Notes: generated from the letters alone by a model not told the origin. Shown: positions 8,331 to 17,741, counted from the first letter of the stretch. The stretch is DNA of 64,000 nt from Thermonema lapsum (GCF_011761635.1 NZ_JAASRN010000001.1:577749-641748), one strand, 5' to 3'. Numbers and translations: made by a program.

Positions 8331-10370
8331 CTACTTCCTTGTAAAAGCATAGCGTAGCTTCACGACCCACTCACGCGAAGGCGCAGGTGTGGGTGCCATA
8401 CCGCCCGCATCATATGGCACTAAAAAAGCATAGTTGGAACCCAAGAGGTCGTATACGCCTGCCCCCAACTCCAAGCCTTTGAGTATCTCTTTGACACGCA
8501 CATATACATTGGTCAACAAGACAGGCTCGAAGCGGCGCATGCGGTATTCAATACCATCGTAATAATCGAAAGCATAGCGCTCACCCAAATACAGGTTATT
8601 TATATGCAGATTTATTTTTCGGCTGAGGGCATAGTCTAAAGTCAAGCCGATACGATGGCGAGCAAATGCCTGCATGGCTGCCGGTACATCTGTAGTAGGA
8701 TTAGCAAAATACTCCGGCAACACATTGTAGAGCTTGTCATTTTCTTTACCATCGGTAGTATAAAACGAATAATTCAACGAAGCTTTCAAATGGGACTGTA
8801 CCCATCTGAGTTCTGTTTCAAAACCGCGTGTTCCCAGTTTGTTACCGTTTTCATAACCATAGAGCCCTCCGGTATAGTACAGCGGTTTGTCAATGGTGAT
8901 GTCGTAGAGGTTCAAAGTCCAGAACAAAGAACGCATTAGCTGATAACCCAACTCCAATTCTAAGACGGTGGCATATTCGGGCTGCACTGTGGGGTTGGTA
9001 GAACAGATATTAGGTGCTCGAAATGCTCGCGAAGCCAAGAGCTTAGAATGGAATTTAGCATCCACGAAAGTAAGCCCTACCCTAGGCACGAAAGCATTGC
9101 CGTAGCCTGTGTGGTAATCGTCACGCGCCCCCAAAGTGAAGGTCCATTGGTTACGTTGCCAGATGGCTTGTACATAAGCAGTGTAGTTATAATAAGTTAC
9201 TTTGGGCAAGCGAGAGGTATCGTCGGGACTGGGTATTTGGGTAGAAAGCGAGGGGTCGGGTCCATAATACAGTACTTTGGCGTAATCTTGGTAAACTTGC
9301 CCGCCAAAAGTAATGTCCCAACCGTTTCTTTCCTTACCGATTTGGAAATTGCTTTCCAAGCCCAACAGCGTACGGCGAGCGGTGCGGTTGCTCCATTCAA
9401 ACACATTCGGGTCGTTAGATACCCAAGGGTGCTGCCAAAGATACTGGAACAACGGACGCAATTCCCACCTTTCAGAGAGTTGCCAGCGATATTTTGCCTG
9501 CAAGTGGTGATAGTCGGTCAGATGGTCGGTATCCTCGCTCAGAGCCCTACCATAACCGTTGCGGTGGCGCAAATGATAGCTGTCGTTTAGGTAATTCAGT
9601 TGAAAATTACCTTTTTTTACGCCAACGAAAACATTCCTTGTCCGAATAGCCGAATTGTCTTCCATTTCGAAGGTGTTGCCATACACATCGCGGTAAGTTT
9701 TGTCGCTGCGCACCCCCTGCAGGTAGGACGCTGAAAGAGACACCTCCCAATCTTTTCCCAAGGGCTGCCCCCAAGAAAGGGTAAGGCGACTGCGCCCGGG
9801 CACTTCCTGCATTTGCCCGTGCATAAGGGTAGCTTCTGCCCCGTTCAGCTCTTCATCTACTGTTACTATATTGATAACGGCAAGCTCAGAAGTACCTCCA
9901 TAAATAGCCGAGCCGGGTCCACGTATGATTTCAATGCGCTTGATTTGGTCCGGATTGAAACGATGCCCAAATAGCACATTACCAAACAACAAATCGTTCA
10001 TGGGGGTACCATTTAAAAAGACCGAGGCTTTGCCTTCAAAGGCATAGATGCCACGCACCCCCAAACCGACACTCCCCTGCACGTCGCCGCCAAACTCAAA
10101 TCCGGGTACCAAACGAAGCACATCTATCAAATCACGGGCACCACTGTTGCGAATCTCCTCCTGAGTAATGACGCTCACTATCCCGGGGGTTTCACGTATG
10201 CTCAACTCCTTTTTGGTAGCCACACTCACCGGTATGTCCATAAGTTCTTCTATAGAAAGCTGAAACAACTCATCGCCCAAACGCTTGAGCTGTTTGTCTT
10301 GCTGGGCTTGTGCACTCAGGCTCAAGGCTACACTCCATACTACGACCAACCAATATTTCCCTCTAACCAT
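8331..10370 (-). CDS. TonB-dependent outer-membrane receptor
   Basis: 679 residues. Signal peptide (about 1-22, ending SAQAQ), then a plug domain (about 45-160) with ETPGIVSVITQEEIRNSGARD, FLNGTPMND and IEIIRGPGSAIYGGTSELAVINIVT. The rest is a beta-barrel rich in aromatic strands that ends in VKLRYAFTRK. TonB receptors import scarce substrates such as siderophores, cobalamin or oligosaccharides using energy from TonB-ExbBD. It lacks the N-terminal carboxypeptidase-D-like domain of SusC proteins and has no SusD neighbour, so a siderophore, vitamin or metal role is more likely than glycan import. The ligand cannot be read from the sequence. It is a single-gene unit. Confidence 0.92.
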   Translation of the reverse strand: MVRGKYWLVVVWSVALSLSAQAQQDKQLKRLGDELFQLSIEELMDIPVSVATKKELSIRETPGIVSVITQEEIRNSGARDLIDVLRLVPGFEFGGDVQGSVGLGVRGIYAFEGKASVFLNGTPMNDLLFGNVLFGHRFNPDQIKRIEIIRGPGSAIYGGTSELAVINIVTVDEELNGAEATLMHGQMQEVPGRSRLTLSWGQPLGKDWEVSLSASYLQGVRSDKTYRDVYGNTFEMEDNSAIRTRNVFVGVKKGNFQLNYLNDSYHLRHRNGYGRALSEDTDHLTDYHHLQAKYRWQLSERWELRPLFQYLWQHPWVSNDPNVFEWSNRTARRTLLGLESNFQIGKERNGWDITFGGQVYQDYAKVLYYGPDPSLSTQIPSPDDTSRLPKVTYYNYTAYVQAIWQRNQWTFTLGARDDYHTGYGNAFVPRVGLTFVDAKFHSKLLASRAFRAPNICSTNPTVQPEYATVLELELGYQLMRSLFWTLNLYDITIDKPLYYTGGLYGYENGNKLGTRGFETELRWVQSHLKASLNYSFYTTDGKENDKLYNVLPEYFANPTTDVPAAMQAFARHRIGLTLDYALSRKINLHINNLYLGERYAFDYYDGIEYRMRRFEPVLLTNVYVRVKEILKGLELGAGVYDLLGSNYAFLVPYDAGGMAPTPAPSREWVVKLRYAFTRK

Positions 10371-10414
10371 ACTGCTTGCTTAAAATGATAGCGTTATACT
10401 TGCTCAATCTTTTT

Positions 10415-10422
10415 GAAAGATA
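10415..10422 (-). promoter_or_regulatory. Likely -7 element of the TonB receptor gene
   Basis: TATCTTTC on the minus strand differs from TAnnTTTG only at the last base and lies 44 nt upstream of the ATG. Confidence 0.4.
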
Positions 10423-10465
10423 AGGAAGTGTAATAAAATACACAAAAAAAATCAAAAAAATTACA

Positions 10466-12091
10466 TCAAAATTGGTGATAATCTCCCGGTTTCAGGTCGT
10501 AGCGGTCAAAATAGCCTTTGTCGTCTAAAAAGTGGGCTATCTTTTGCACAATTTCATCTAATCGGTTGCTTGCCTCGCGCAGTAAGGGCAACCAAATAGC
10601 CAACTGCTCTGGTTTTTGATTTTCTTCTTGCTCTAAAATGTGAACTATACCCAATATATTACACAACGGACCACGCAATAAGTGGGCGTTCACAAAAGCA
10701 TACTCAGCCAATTGTTTGTTTTGAATTTCCAAGCGCCGGGTGCGCTCCTGCACCAATGCCTCCAAGCGCCGGTTCATTTCCAATATCTCTTCCTGTTGGC
10801 GTTTGAGCAACTCATTTTGCTCCTCTATCTCTTCCTTTTGTCTCTTGATTTCTTCCTGAAACACCCTCCGTTCGGCTGCATGACTTACCATGTCTAAAAC
10901 ATCGACCACCGAACGAGCAAACAATACATCTTCGGGCTTCCAACCGCGCCGCTGCCCCTGATTTTCGAAACAAAGTAAGCCGTACAGACGGTCTTTGCGC
11001 ACCACAGGCAACCACATAAACGACAGGATGTGATGCCGTTTGAGGTAGTCCAAAAATGCCACATCGCCTTCTGGAATGGCAGCACTTTCTACATCCTCTA
11101 CACACCAATGTTGCTCAATCAACAATTGAGGTATCCGCTCGCTCAAAGCATGCAAAACAACTTGCTCTTTTTCAAAAGATACCTTTCCGCTACTTTCTTC
11201 ATAAGCAGCTATCAAGTGAAGGATGTTTGTTTCTTCATGCCATTTCCAAAGAGAAATGCGGGTTACACTCAGCGCTTCGGCAGATGTAGGCAGTAAGTAC
11301 TCCATGCCTTCTTGCCACATCCCCTCCCGCACGTATTTGTAATGTGCCATCGCCCACAGTACCTGACTATAGAACCGAATACGGTTGCTACGTCTCAGGG
11401 TATCTTCATATTGCCGCTCAAGCAACTCCTTTTGATTTTCTATTTTCTTTTGCTGCAGTGAAAAAGTTTGCTTTGTTTGCAACAAGCGCATTCTGAGTGC
11501 CTCTACCTCCGAAGTAAGCGCAGCCACGCGCTGGAATGCATCTGCTTCTCGTTTTAAAAAATTTTCTTTGAGTCTGTCCACCCACACAATCATAAAATAA
11601 GATGCGAACACTAAAACAGGTAAATATTTTTTGGTCAAAAAAACAAGCGTCGCTACCCACACAGAGGTGAGTAAAAAATAAAGAATACGCTTTTTCCTTC
11701 TATCTTCGACAAAAGAAAACAGAAAATAAGAAAAAAAGCAGGCAACTAAGGCGTAAACTGCACTTATAACCTCTTCATAATGAGTAAAAAAAATACTTCC
11801 ATTGAGTAGGTCTACCGACTGGGCATAGAGCAGCAATACAATAAACACAGATGAGAGCTTCACCCAATCGTAGCGAAGCAACATGAACACCAGTACCCAT
11901 CCCAACCCAATAGTTAAAAAAAGAAAAGGGGAAGGTATTTGCTTCAAATACCAATAACTTACCCCTCGCTCTATCGATACCAACAAGCCAAGAGTAGCTA
12001 CATACCACTGCAAGGAAAGTAGGTCTAGTTGCTCTTGCTGCAAACCTACCCGCCGGAAAAAGGTAGAAATAGACTCTTCTTGCTGTTGCAT
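10466..12091 (-). CDS. Membrane GAF sensor ending in a DHp domain without ATPase
   Basis: 541 residues. About six transmembrane helices (28-175), a coiled coil (180-235), a GAF-like domain (about 240-405), a second coiled coil (405-465), then a dimerisation/phospho-acceptor-like helix pair containing YAFVNAHLLRGPLCNILG, whose His corresponds to the acceptor His of histidine kinases. The protein then stops (PGDYHQF) with no N, G1 or G2 box. The 95 nt between its stop codon and the next gene do not encode an ATPase domain, so no simple downstream frameshift explains the loss. It may accept phosphate from, or dimerise with, another kinase, or signal without phosphorylation. No receiver gene is adjacent. 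Confidence 0.75.
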   Translation of the reverse strand: MQQQEESISTFFRRVGLQQEQLDLLSLQWYVATLGLLVSIERGVSYWYLKQIPSPFLFLTIGLGWVLVFMLLRYDWVKLSSVFIVLLLYAQSVDLLNGSIFFTHYEEVISAVYALVACFFSYFLFSFVEDRRKKRILYFLLTSVWVATLVFLTKKYLPVLVFASYFMIVWVDRLKENFLKREADAFQRVAALTSEVEALRMRLLQTKQTFSLQQKKIENQKELLERQYEDTLRRSNRIRFYSQVLWAMAHYKYVREGMWQEGMEYLLPTSAEALSVTRISLWKWHEETNILHLIAAYEESSGKVSFEKEQVVLHALSERIPQLLIEQHWCVEDVESAAIPEGDVAFLDYLKRHHILSFMWLPVVRKDRLYGLLCFENQGQRRGWKPEDVLFARSVVDVLDMVSHAAERRVFQEEIKRQKEEIEEQNELLKRQQEEILEMNRRLEALVQERTRRLEIQNKQLAEYAFVNAHLLRGPLCNILGIVHILEQEENQKPEQLAIWLPLLREASNRLDEIVQKIAHFLDDKGYFDRYDLKPGDYHQF

Positions 12092-12185
12092 AGTGTTTAT
12101 ATTCGCTTTCAGATGTTCTGTTGCAATAAGTTACTTTCCTTGAAATATAAACATAAAAATAGCTATCGGCAAATACCACTTCTTG

Positions 12186-13493
12186 TTAACCAATGTAGCG
12201 CTTATAGTAGTCTATGGCGCGCTTGCGTGCAGCGGCATGCTCTATAATCGGCTTGGGATAGTCTTTGCTTCGCCATTCGGGCACCCAGCGGTTCACAAAT
12301 TCATACTGCGGGTCAAACTTCTTTTGCTGTGTCCATGGGTTAAAAATCCGAAAATAGGGTGCAGCATCACAGCCGGTGCCCGCTGCCCACTGCCACCCAC
12401 CATTGTTAGACGACAGCTCATAATCCAGCAGTTTAGAAGCGAAGTAGGCTTCTCCCCAACGCCAGTCAATCAGCAGGTGTTTGCAAAGAAAAGAAGCCGT
12501 AAGCATACGCAAGCGGTTGTGCATATACCCCGTCTCATTGAGTTGCCGCATGCCTGCATCTACCAACGGGTAGCCTGTGTTGCCTTCGCACCAACGCCGG
12601 AACGCTGCCTCATCGTGGCTCCAGGGGATATTGTCGTAGTTTTTTTTGAATGCATGCGTTACTACCTCTGGATAATGCCATAAAATCATCATAAAGAACT
12701 CGCGCCAAATCAACTCATTCAAATAAGTGGCATTCCATTCTTTGGCTTTATGTGCCAGTTCCCGTATGCTGACCGTACCGAAGCGCAAATGCACACCCAA
12801 TCGACTTGTGCCTTCATCAAGTGCCGGCAAATCACGCGTTTGATGGTAATTGCGTATAATATCTTCACGAATTTCGCAAGGGGGAAAAACAAAGGGCTTT
12901 GCCCGAAACCCCATGGCTTCCAAAGAAGGGAAAGGCAGCTCCTCGCTCAGTTTCAAAAAAGAAGAAAAGTATTTTTCTGTGGGGTAAGGCTTCAAATAAA
13001 AATCATTGAGCTGTGTCTTCCACTTATGCGCGTAGGGTGTAAAAACCACATAGGGGGTGCCGTCGCTTTTCACTACCTCCGACTTCTCGAATATCACTTG
13101 GTCTTTGAATCTGTAAAAAGGAGTATGGTGTGTTTTCAGTAATTCCGCTACTTGAGCATCGCGCTTGCGCGCATAGGGTTCATAGTCATCATTGGTATAT
13201 ACGGCTTCCACTTCATAGACATTTAATATATGCCGCCATGCTTGCCCGACATAATCATAAAGTACACATAAATCGCTCCCTAAGGCACGCAGTTGTCCTT
13301 TTAAGTGTCTGAGCTGCTCGTGAATGAATTGCACACGCAAGTCGAATGGTTTTTCCAGGGCATCCAAAATACTGCGGTCAAAAATAAAAACGGGTAATAC
13401 CGCAGAGTGATTACGCAGTGCATGATACAAGGCTGCGTTGTCGTGCAGGCGCAAATCGCGGCGCAGCCAGCAAATGGCAATTGCTTGTTTCAT
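12186..13493 (-). CDS. phrB: Deoxyribodipyrimidine photolyase (cryptochrome/photolyase family)
   Basis: 435 residues, a normal length for a class I cyclobutane-pyrimidine-dimer photolyase. The N-terminal antenna domain begins with AICWLRRDLRLHDNAALYHAL. The C-terminal FAD domain contains LRFGTVSIRELA, LNELIWREFF, GNTGYPLVDAGMRQLNETG, MHNRLRM and the block around DYELSSNNGGWQW. The tryptophans of the electron-transfer chain appear to be present. The enzyme uses blue light and reduced FAD to split UV-induced thymine dimers. A signalling cryptochrome is possible but less likely, as there is no C-terminal extension. The gene is monocistronic. Confidence 0.93.
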   Translation of the reverse strand: MKQAIAICWLRRDLRLHDNAALYHALRNHSAVLPVFIFDRSILDALEKPFDLRVQFIHEQLRHLKGQLRALGSDLCVLYDYVGQAWRHILNVYEVEAVYTNDDYEPYARKRDAQVAELLKTHHTPFYRFKDQVIFEKSEVVKSDGTPYVVFTPYAHKWKTQLNDFYLKPYPTEKYFSSFLKLSEELPFPSLEAMGFRAKPFVFPPCEIREDIIRNYHQTRDLPALDEGTSRLGVHLRFGTVSIRELAHKAKEWNATYLNELIWREFFMMILWHYPEVVTHAFKKNYDNIPWSHDEAAFRRWCEGNTGYPLVDAGMRQLNETGYMHNRLRMLTASFLCKHLLIDWRWGEAYFASKLLDYELSSNNGGWQWAAGTGCDAAPYFRIFNPWTQQKKFDPQYEFVNRWVPEWRSKDYPKPIIEHAAARKRAIDYYKRYIG

Positions 13494-13531
13494 CTTTGTT
13501 GCTTGATTTTAAAAGTAAAACAAAGGCGCCA

Positions 13532-13575
13532 GAAAAAAGTTGGCGGGAAGCCCCCCTTGAAAGAGACCTCCCGCC
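13532..13575 (-). terminator. Terminator-like hairpin after the 106-residue gene
   Basis: On the minus strand GGCGGGAG and CTTCCCGCC pair across a loop of about 17 nt and are followed by AACTTTTTTCT. Confidence 0.55.
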
Positions 13576-13603
13576 CTATTTGTGTTCATACAGGCGATTA
13601 CAG

Positions 13604-13924
13604 CTATCCCTCTACAGTCTGTCCGTAAAGCGATTGCAGCACCTCATTGATATGTATCAAATCTTCATCGTCGAGGTGCATGTTCGCTTGAGGTTTGAAA
13701 AGAGCCGCAATGCTCCACCCATACTTCTTCTGAAAATAAGGGCTCAACTCGGTAGCTACCCGTTGCCAAGCCATCGGACTTAGGTGTTCGGAACACCACG
13801 AAACAAGTGATTGAATCTCCATTTTGTGCAATTTTTTATTGGTTACCTTTCGATATGAAGACAGCATGCCTTCCGGCATTTGCTTGTGGTAAGACGATTG
13901 TATTTCATTAAGTAGCAGATTCAC
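13604..13924 (-). CDS. Hypothetical small protein
   Basis: Up to 106 residues from a GTG start at 13924, with GGAGGAA directly before it on the minus strand; an ATG at 13876 (MPEGMLSSYRK) would give 90. Not recognised. It is soluble and mostly helical, with WCSEHLSPMAWQRVATELSPYFQKKYGWSI in the middle (tryptophan and aromatic rich) and an acidic stretch (HLDDEDLIHINEVLQSLYG) near the end. The frame is flanked by its own terminator-like hairpin, which supports a real gene. No function can be proposed. Confidence 0.55.
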   Translation of the reverse strand: MNLLLNEIQSSYHKQMPEGMLSSYRKVTNKKLHKMEIQSLVSWCSEHLSPMAWQRVATELSPYFQKKYGWSIAALFKPQANMHLDDEDLIHINEVLQSLYGQTVEG

Positions 13925-14143
13925 TTCCTCCCCCTCGAGACAAGATGCAGTTTCATAAAAAACGTGTTAAAATGTAAAAAAACAAGCAAGGGAAAAACGC
14001 AAATACGACTCATGACACTACAAGCTTTCCTATTCAGAGACACAGAAGCCGAATGATTTTTACCTGAGATGCTTTCATAATACAACCCCAAATCGAGTAA
14101 AAAGTTTTATTTAGAGCTATTTCGCACAACACACAGGCACAGG

Positions 14144-14773
14144 TTAGCGTGGCTTTTCCAATAAAGAGCGCATCCTTTTCAGCGTACCATACATACCCGC
14201 CAGCGCCATTTTTTTCTCCACATACGCAGGCAGCGATACCCGTACATCAGCGGCAAAGGTGTATATGATTTTCGAAATGCCATTACCCCTACTTTGTATA
14301 TTCCACCAGCCATAGGCATTTAAAATTTCGACATACCCAGTACTTGCGGAATAGTAATCTCGCTCTACGCGCTGAACCACCACCTCCTCCCCTTTCGGCT
14401 CCTTTTTCAAAATATTTTTCAACACCAATATTCTGTCTTTGAATGGAAAAGGGAAGTGAATAAAAGCCCGACTCACCCATGCCGAATCACTTTGCACGGC
14501 AAGTGTTTCCATACGATACACTTCATTCACCCACAGATGTCCGCGCTTACTGTCGCGCAAGAGGTTCAAAACCGCTTGTGAAGAGGCTTCTACGCTCACC
14601 TCTCCTCTAACAACCACCAATTGATGGCGTGCATCATAAGCAGTATATAAACGGATGCCTTCCTTTTCTTCTTCGAAAACAAAAGAAAGTGCTGGAGCCT
14701 GTGCATACCCCCCAAAAGCCGCTGCCAGAAAAAAAAGCAAGCAGAGTGCTCTTCTTTTCGCCTTACAGTACAT
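14144..14773 (-). CDS. START/SRPBCC-domain protein, exported
   Basis: 209 residues. An N-terminal hydrophobic segment (about 8-24, ending GGYAQA) looks like a signal peptide. The rest fits a START-type lipid-binding fold: EGIRLYTAYDA, VEASSQAVLNLLRDSKRGHLWVN, FPFPFKDRILVL, and the C-terminal helix starting VSLPAYVEKKMALAGMYGTL. START domains bind sterols, phospholipids or other hydrophobic ligands. The start codon overlaps the end of the upstream PH-like membrane protein gene by 11 nt, so the two are translationally coupled and probably act together at the envelope. The ligand is unknown. Confidence 0.72.
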   Translation of the reverse strand: MYCKAKRRALCLLFFLAAAFGGYAQAPALSFVFEEEKEGIRLYTAYDARHQLVVVRGEVSVEASSQAVLNLLRDSKRGHLWVNEVYRMETLAVQSDSAWVSRAFIHFPFPFKDRILVLKNILKKEPKGEEVVVQRVERDYYSASTGYVEILNAYGWWNIQSRGNGISKIIYTFAADVRVSLPAYVEKKMALAGMYGTLKRMRSLLEKPR

Positions 14774-15176
14774 CTATGCCCTTGTTGTCGCGCATGTACT
14801 TTTCCACATCCCGCAAGAAGGCATTCCGGTCATCCGGACTCAACAGACGCAGCGGCACTCGCACCCACAGCCTTTTGGATTTGTCCACGATGAAAGTAAC
14901 CATATGTGGCGTAATGTCCACTTCGGTTACCCGGTTCAAATCTAAATCATTTTTTGAAAGTAAGCCGGTATTGACCCATAGGCGGTCATCTTGCCAAACC
15001 ACCAAAGGAGCGGCATAAAGCCAGAAGGCATATACCAAAAACAGGACGGCTGTCATCCACAAAACATCTGCCTGCGGGTGATGGACAGGATTCCACACGC
15101 CCCATACCAACAAAGGCAAGGCAAGCAAAGTTATGAGCACTGCCCGCACGGGATTGCGTGCATATTTTTTATTCAT
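14763..15176 (-). CDS. Small membrane protein, PH-domain-like
   Basis: 137 residues. Two transmembrane helices close to the N-terminus (about 10-27 and 36-58) are followed by a soluble part with a beta-rich PH-like pattern (WQDDRLWVNTGLLSKNDLDLNRV, then EVDITPHMVTFIVDK), as in the bacterial PH-like membrane protein families. It is the first gene of a coupled pair with the START protein; its last codons overlap that gene's start. The function is not known. Confidence 0.6.
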   Translation of the reverse strand: MNKKYARNPVRAVLITLLALPLLVWGVWNPVHHPQADVLWMTAVLFLVYAFWLYAAPLVVWQDDRLWVNTGLLSKNDLDLNRVTEVDITPHMVTFIVDKSKRLWVRVPLRLLSPDDRNAFLRDVEKYMRDNKGIDVL

Positions 15177-15222
15177 GAGCTTATTGTTCTTCTAATCTCT
15201 CCAACGCTTAGTGCAAAACAGA

Positions 15223-15247
15223 CCCCACGAGCGCCAAGCCCGTGGGG
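15223..15247 (-). terminator. Possible terminator after the LOTUS-like gene
   Basis: CCCCACG and CGTGGGG pair across an 11-nt loop; on the minus strand TCTGTTTTGC follows. The T tract is weak. Confidence 0.45.
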
Positions 15248-15288
15248 CAAAATTATGCTTTTATGAGAGAAAGAAATGCCAAGGCACC

Positions 15289-15531
15289 TTATTTTTTCTT
15301 TAAGCGAGCATACACCGCAGGCGGTGAAATGGAGGTGTCCAGTTTCAGCTCTACCAAATGCGGATAGTTGCTTACAAAGCGCGACAGCTTGCCGTACTGT
15401 ATCCCTTTGCTTCGCAACACCCCTCCTACCTCGGCAAGGTTTGCCCAGCCATCGGCACGGGTGCACTGCATCACCGCTTCCTTGAGGATACGCTCGATTT
15501 CCAGCGCTTTTTTTTCCGTTAGTTTTTCCAT
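15289..15531 (-). CDS. 80-residue OST-HTH/LOTUS-like protein
   Basis: After a short basic helix (EKLTEKKALEIERILKEAV) the core reads DGWANLAEVGGVLRSKGIQYGKLSRFVSNYPHLVELK. This matches the layout of OST-HTH/LOTUS domains (xGWxxLxxVGxxL...YGKLxxFL...), a winged-helix fold that binds RNA, notably G-quadruplex RNA, in known members. Bacterial LOTUS domains usually follow a NYN/PIN nuclease; here the domain is alone with only a positively charged tail (ARLKKK). The role is unknown, with RNA binding as the working idea. It lies just downstream of the suf operon on the same strand but is separated by a terminator-like hairpin. Confidence 0.6.
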   Translation of the reverse strand: MEKLTEKKALEIERILKEAVMQCTRADGWANLAEVGGVLRSKGIQYGKLSRFVSNYPHLVELKLDTSISPPAVYARLKKK

Positions 15532-15569
15532 GGCTTCAAATATTTAAATTTTCATATTAGGTTGAAAAT

Positions 15570-15607
15570 AGCCCTTCAATTTAAAAAACCAACGTAAAAA
15601 AAGGGCT
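15570..15607 (-). terminator. Possible suf operon terminator
   Basis: AGCCCTT and AAGGGCT pair across an A/T-rich loop just after the sufD stop; ATTTTC follows on the minus strand. Moderate support only. Confidence 0.4.
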
Positions 15608-15614
15608 TATAGTT

Positions 15615-16886
15615 TCAAGAAAATCGCTCTTGGAGACGTGCAAGCAAATATTCTTTCAACGAATCGTTGCCTACATGCTCGAGCACTTCACCAGCAAATG
15701 CCTGCAGCAGCAGCGCCTTCGCCTGTGATTGGGGAATGCCTCTTGCCCGCAGGTAAAAAAGCGCATCTTCGTCGATTTGCCCGATGGTAGCCCCATGCGA
15801 ACACTTCACATCATCAGCCCATATCTCCAGCTGGGGTTTGGTGTTGATGCTTGCCTCTGGTGTGAGCAGTATGCTGCGATTCGACTGAAAAGCATTGGTT
15901 TGCTGCGCATCGGGGCGTACGTATATCTTGCCGTTGAATACTCCGGCTGATTGTTCATCATACACCCCTTTGTACAATTCGTTGCTCTGTGTTTTGGGAG
16001 CGATGTGGTCCACTATCGTATGGTGGTCGGCGTGGGCATGCCCACGAAGGTAGTTCAAGCCGTAAAAATGCGCTTCGGCATGGTGTCCCTTCAAAGCGGC
16101 ACACAAATCATGACGTGTCATATTGCCCCCCAGTACGAAAGTTACATTGTGGTAGTGGGCATTTTGCTCTACATCGGCAAAGGTACGCAGCACACGGCTG
16201 TGATGGAAAGCTTCGGCTTCGGCAATATAGTGCTTCAATACAGCATCCTTTGCCAAATAAGCCTCTGTAAGACAGTTATGCAGGCTGTATAGGTTGCGCT
16301 CGCCATGAAAGAAATAAACACATTCGGCTTGTGCGCCTTCTTCCAAGATAAAAAGGTGGTGTGTGTTTTCTAATACTTCTTGACCTTCTTCGAAGTACAC
16401 CGCCAAGGTCTGCGGCAGCACCTGTCCACGCTTTACCCAGACGAACAAACCGCTGGTCCACAGTGCTTCGTTCAACAAAACAAAATAGTCGTCTTGCAAG
16501 TGGGTGTGCTTGGCAAAATGGTCCTGTATTTTTTCTTGATATTTTTCAAAAGCCGTTTGCAAGCTGCATACTATATAGTTTGCCGTTTCTATTTCGGGCA
16601 GCTCGACTGCCTGTCCAGCGGCAAAACGCACATTCAAAGCATCGCCCTGCCATTGGGGCAGGGTTGACGCCACAGATTCGCCCGCTACCTCGCCCAATTT
16701 TTTCCACACGCTGCGTATGTTGGTATATTTCCACTCTTCATGGCGGGAGGCAGGCACTTCCTGTTGTTCGAGTTTGCCCAAAGCGGCTTTGCGCCATTCT
16801 GCCATCAAGGGCACGTCAGCGGCTAACTGCCGTTGTTGAGCTGCCAATTGTTGGTCAATTATACCGGTTGTTATTTTTGTTGTCAT
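15615..16886 (-). CDS. sufD: Fe-S cluster assembly protein SufD
   Basis: 423 residues. SufD pairs with SufB and the ATPase SufC to form the SufBC2D scaffold on which iron-sulfur clusters are built. The C-terminal half shows the family signature: right-handed beta-helix repeats (LGGNMTRHDLCAALKGHHAEAHFYG) and KCSHGATIGQIDEDALFYLRARGI. It is the last gene of sufB-sufC-sufD, 17 nt after sufC. No sufA, sufE or sufS is visible within the window, so the cysteine desulfurase must be encoded elsewhere. Confidence 0.95.
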   Translation of the reverse strand: MTTKITTGIIDQQLAAQQRQLAADVPLMAEWRKAALGKLEQQEVPASRHEEWKYTNIRSVWKKLGEVAGESVASTLPQWQGDALNVRFAAGQAVELPEIETANYIVCSLQTAFEKYQEKIQDHFAKHTHLQDDYFVLLNEALWTSGLFVWVKRGQVLPQTLAVYFEEGQEVLENTHHLFILEEGAQAECVYFFHGERNLYSLHNCLTEAYLAKDAVLKHYIAEAEAFHHSRVLRTFADVEQNAHYHNVTFVLGGNMTRHDLCAALKGHHAEAHFYGLNYLRGHAHADHHTIVDHIAPKTQSNELYKGVYDEQSAGVFNGKIYVRPDAQQTNAFQSNRSILLTPEASINTKPQLEIWADDVKCSHGATIGQIDEDALFYLRARGIPQSQAKALLLQAFAGEVLEHVGNDSLKEYLLARLQERFS

Positions 16887-16903
16887 AGTTCAATCTGCGT
16901 CAA

Positions 16904-17668
16904 TTAAAATGAAGCGTTGGCATCTACTTCTTCTTTAATCCAATCGTATCCGCGCTCTTCGAGTTCAAGCGCCAACTCTTTGGTGCCGGACTTCACGATG
17001 CGCCCCTTGTAAAGTACATGCACATAGTCAGGCTCTATGTAGTTGAGCAGGCGCTGATAGTGGGTTATCACGATAAAAGCGTTGTCTTTGGAGCGCAGTT
17101 TGTTTACACCCTCTGCCACAATGCGCAAAGCATCGATATCTAAGCCGGAGTCGGTTTCGTCGAGGATAGCCAGCTTGGGCTCGAGCAAAGCCATCTGCAG
17201 GATTTCGTTGCGTTTCTTTTCTCCGCCCGAAAAGCCTTCGTTGAGCGAGCGGTTGACCAAGCTGCTGTCCATCTCCACGAGTTTCATTTTTTCTTTGAGC
17301 AGTTTCAAGAACTGCACGGCATCGAGCGGCTCCAATCCACGGTATTCACGCACAGCATTCAGGGCTGTTTTTAGGAAATTGGCAGTGGTAACGCCCGGAA
17401 TCTCTACCGGATATTGGAAAGCAAGAAAGATACCTTCGCCAGCTCTTTCTTCGGGCTCCAGTTCCAAAAGGTTTTTTCCCATAAACAACACCTCGCCGCC
17501 AGTTACTTCATAGTCTTCACGCCCCGCCAACACATTGGCTAAAGTACTTTTGCCCGAACCGTTGGGTCCCATGATGGCATGCACTTCGCCCGGTTTCACT
17601 TCCAGATTCAGACCTTTGAGGATTTCCTTTTCTTCTACGCGCGCTTTTAAATCTTTTATAGACAACAT
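16904..17668 (-). CDS. sufC: Fe-S cluster assembly ATPase SufC
   Basis: 254 residues, an ABC-type ATPase without membrane domain. Walker [10 protein letters not shown] (about 34-42), the Q-loop region [11 protein letters not shown] characteristic of SufC, signature [10 protein letters not shown] and Walker [17 protein letters not shown] are all present. SufC powers conformational change in the SufBCD complex during cluster assembly. It sits between sufB and sufD in the usual Bacteroidota order. Confidence 0.96.
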   Translation of the reverse strand: MLSIKDLKARVEEKEILKGLNLEVKPGEVHAIMGPNGSGKSTLANVLAGREDYEVTGGEVLFMGKNLLELEPEERAGEGIFLAFQYPVEIPGVTTANFLKTALNAVREYRGLEPLDAVQFLKLLKEKMKLVEMDSSLVNRSLNEGFSGGEKKRNEILQMALLEPKLAILDETDSGLDIDALRIVAEGVNKLRSKDNAFIVITHYQRLLNYIEPDYVHVLYKGRIVKSGTKELALELEERGYDWIKEEVDANASF

Positions 17669-17741
17669 AGGATGTTCAATGTTTAGATTTGGTTTGATTC
17701 AACAAGAAAGAAAGATAAACAAAAGGGCAAGACAAGCGGCA

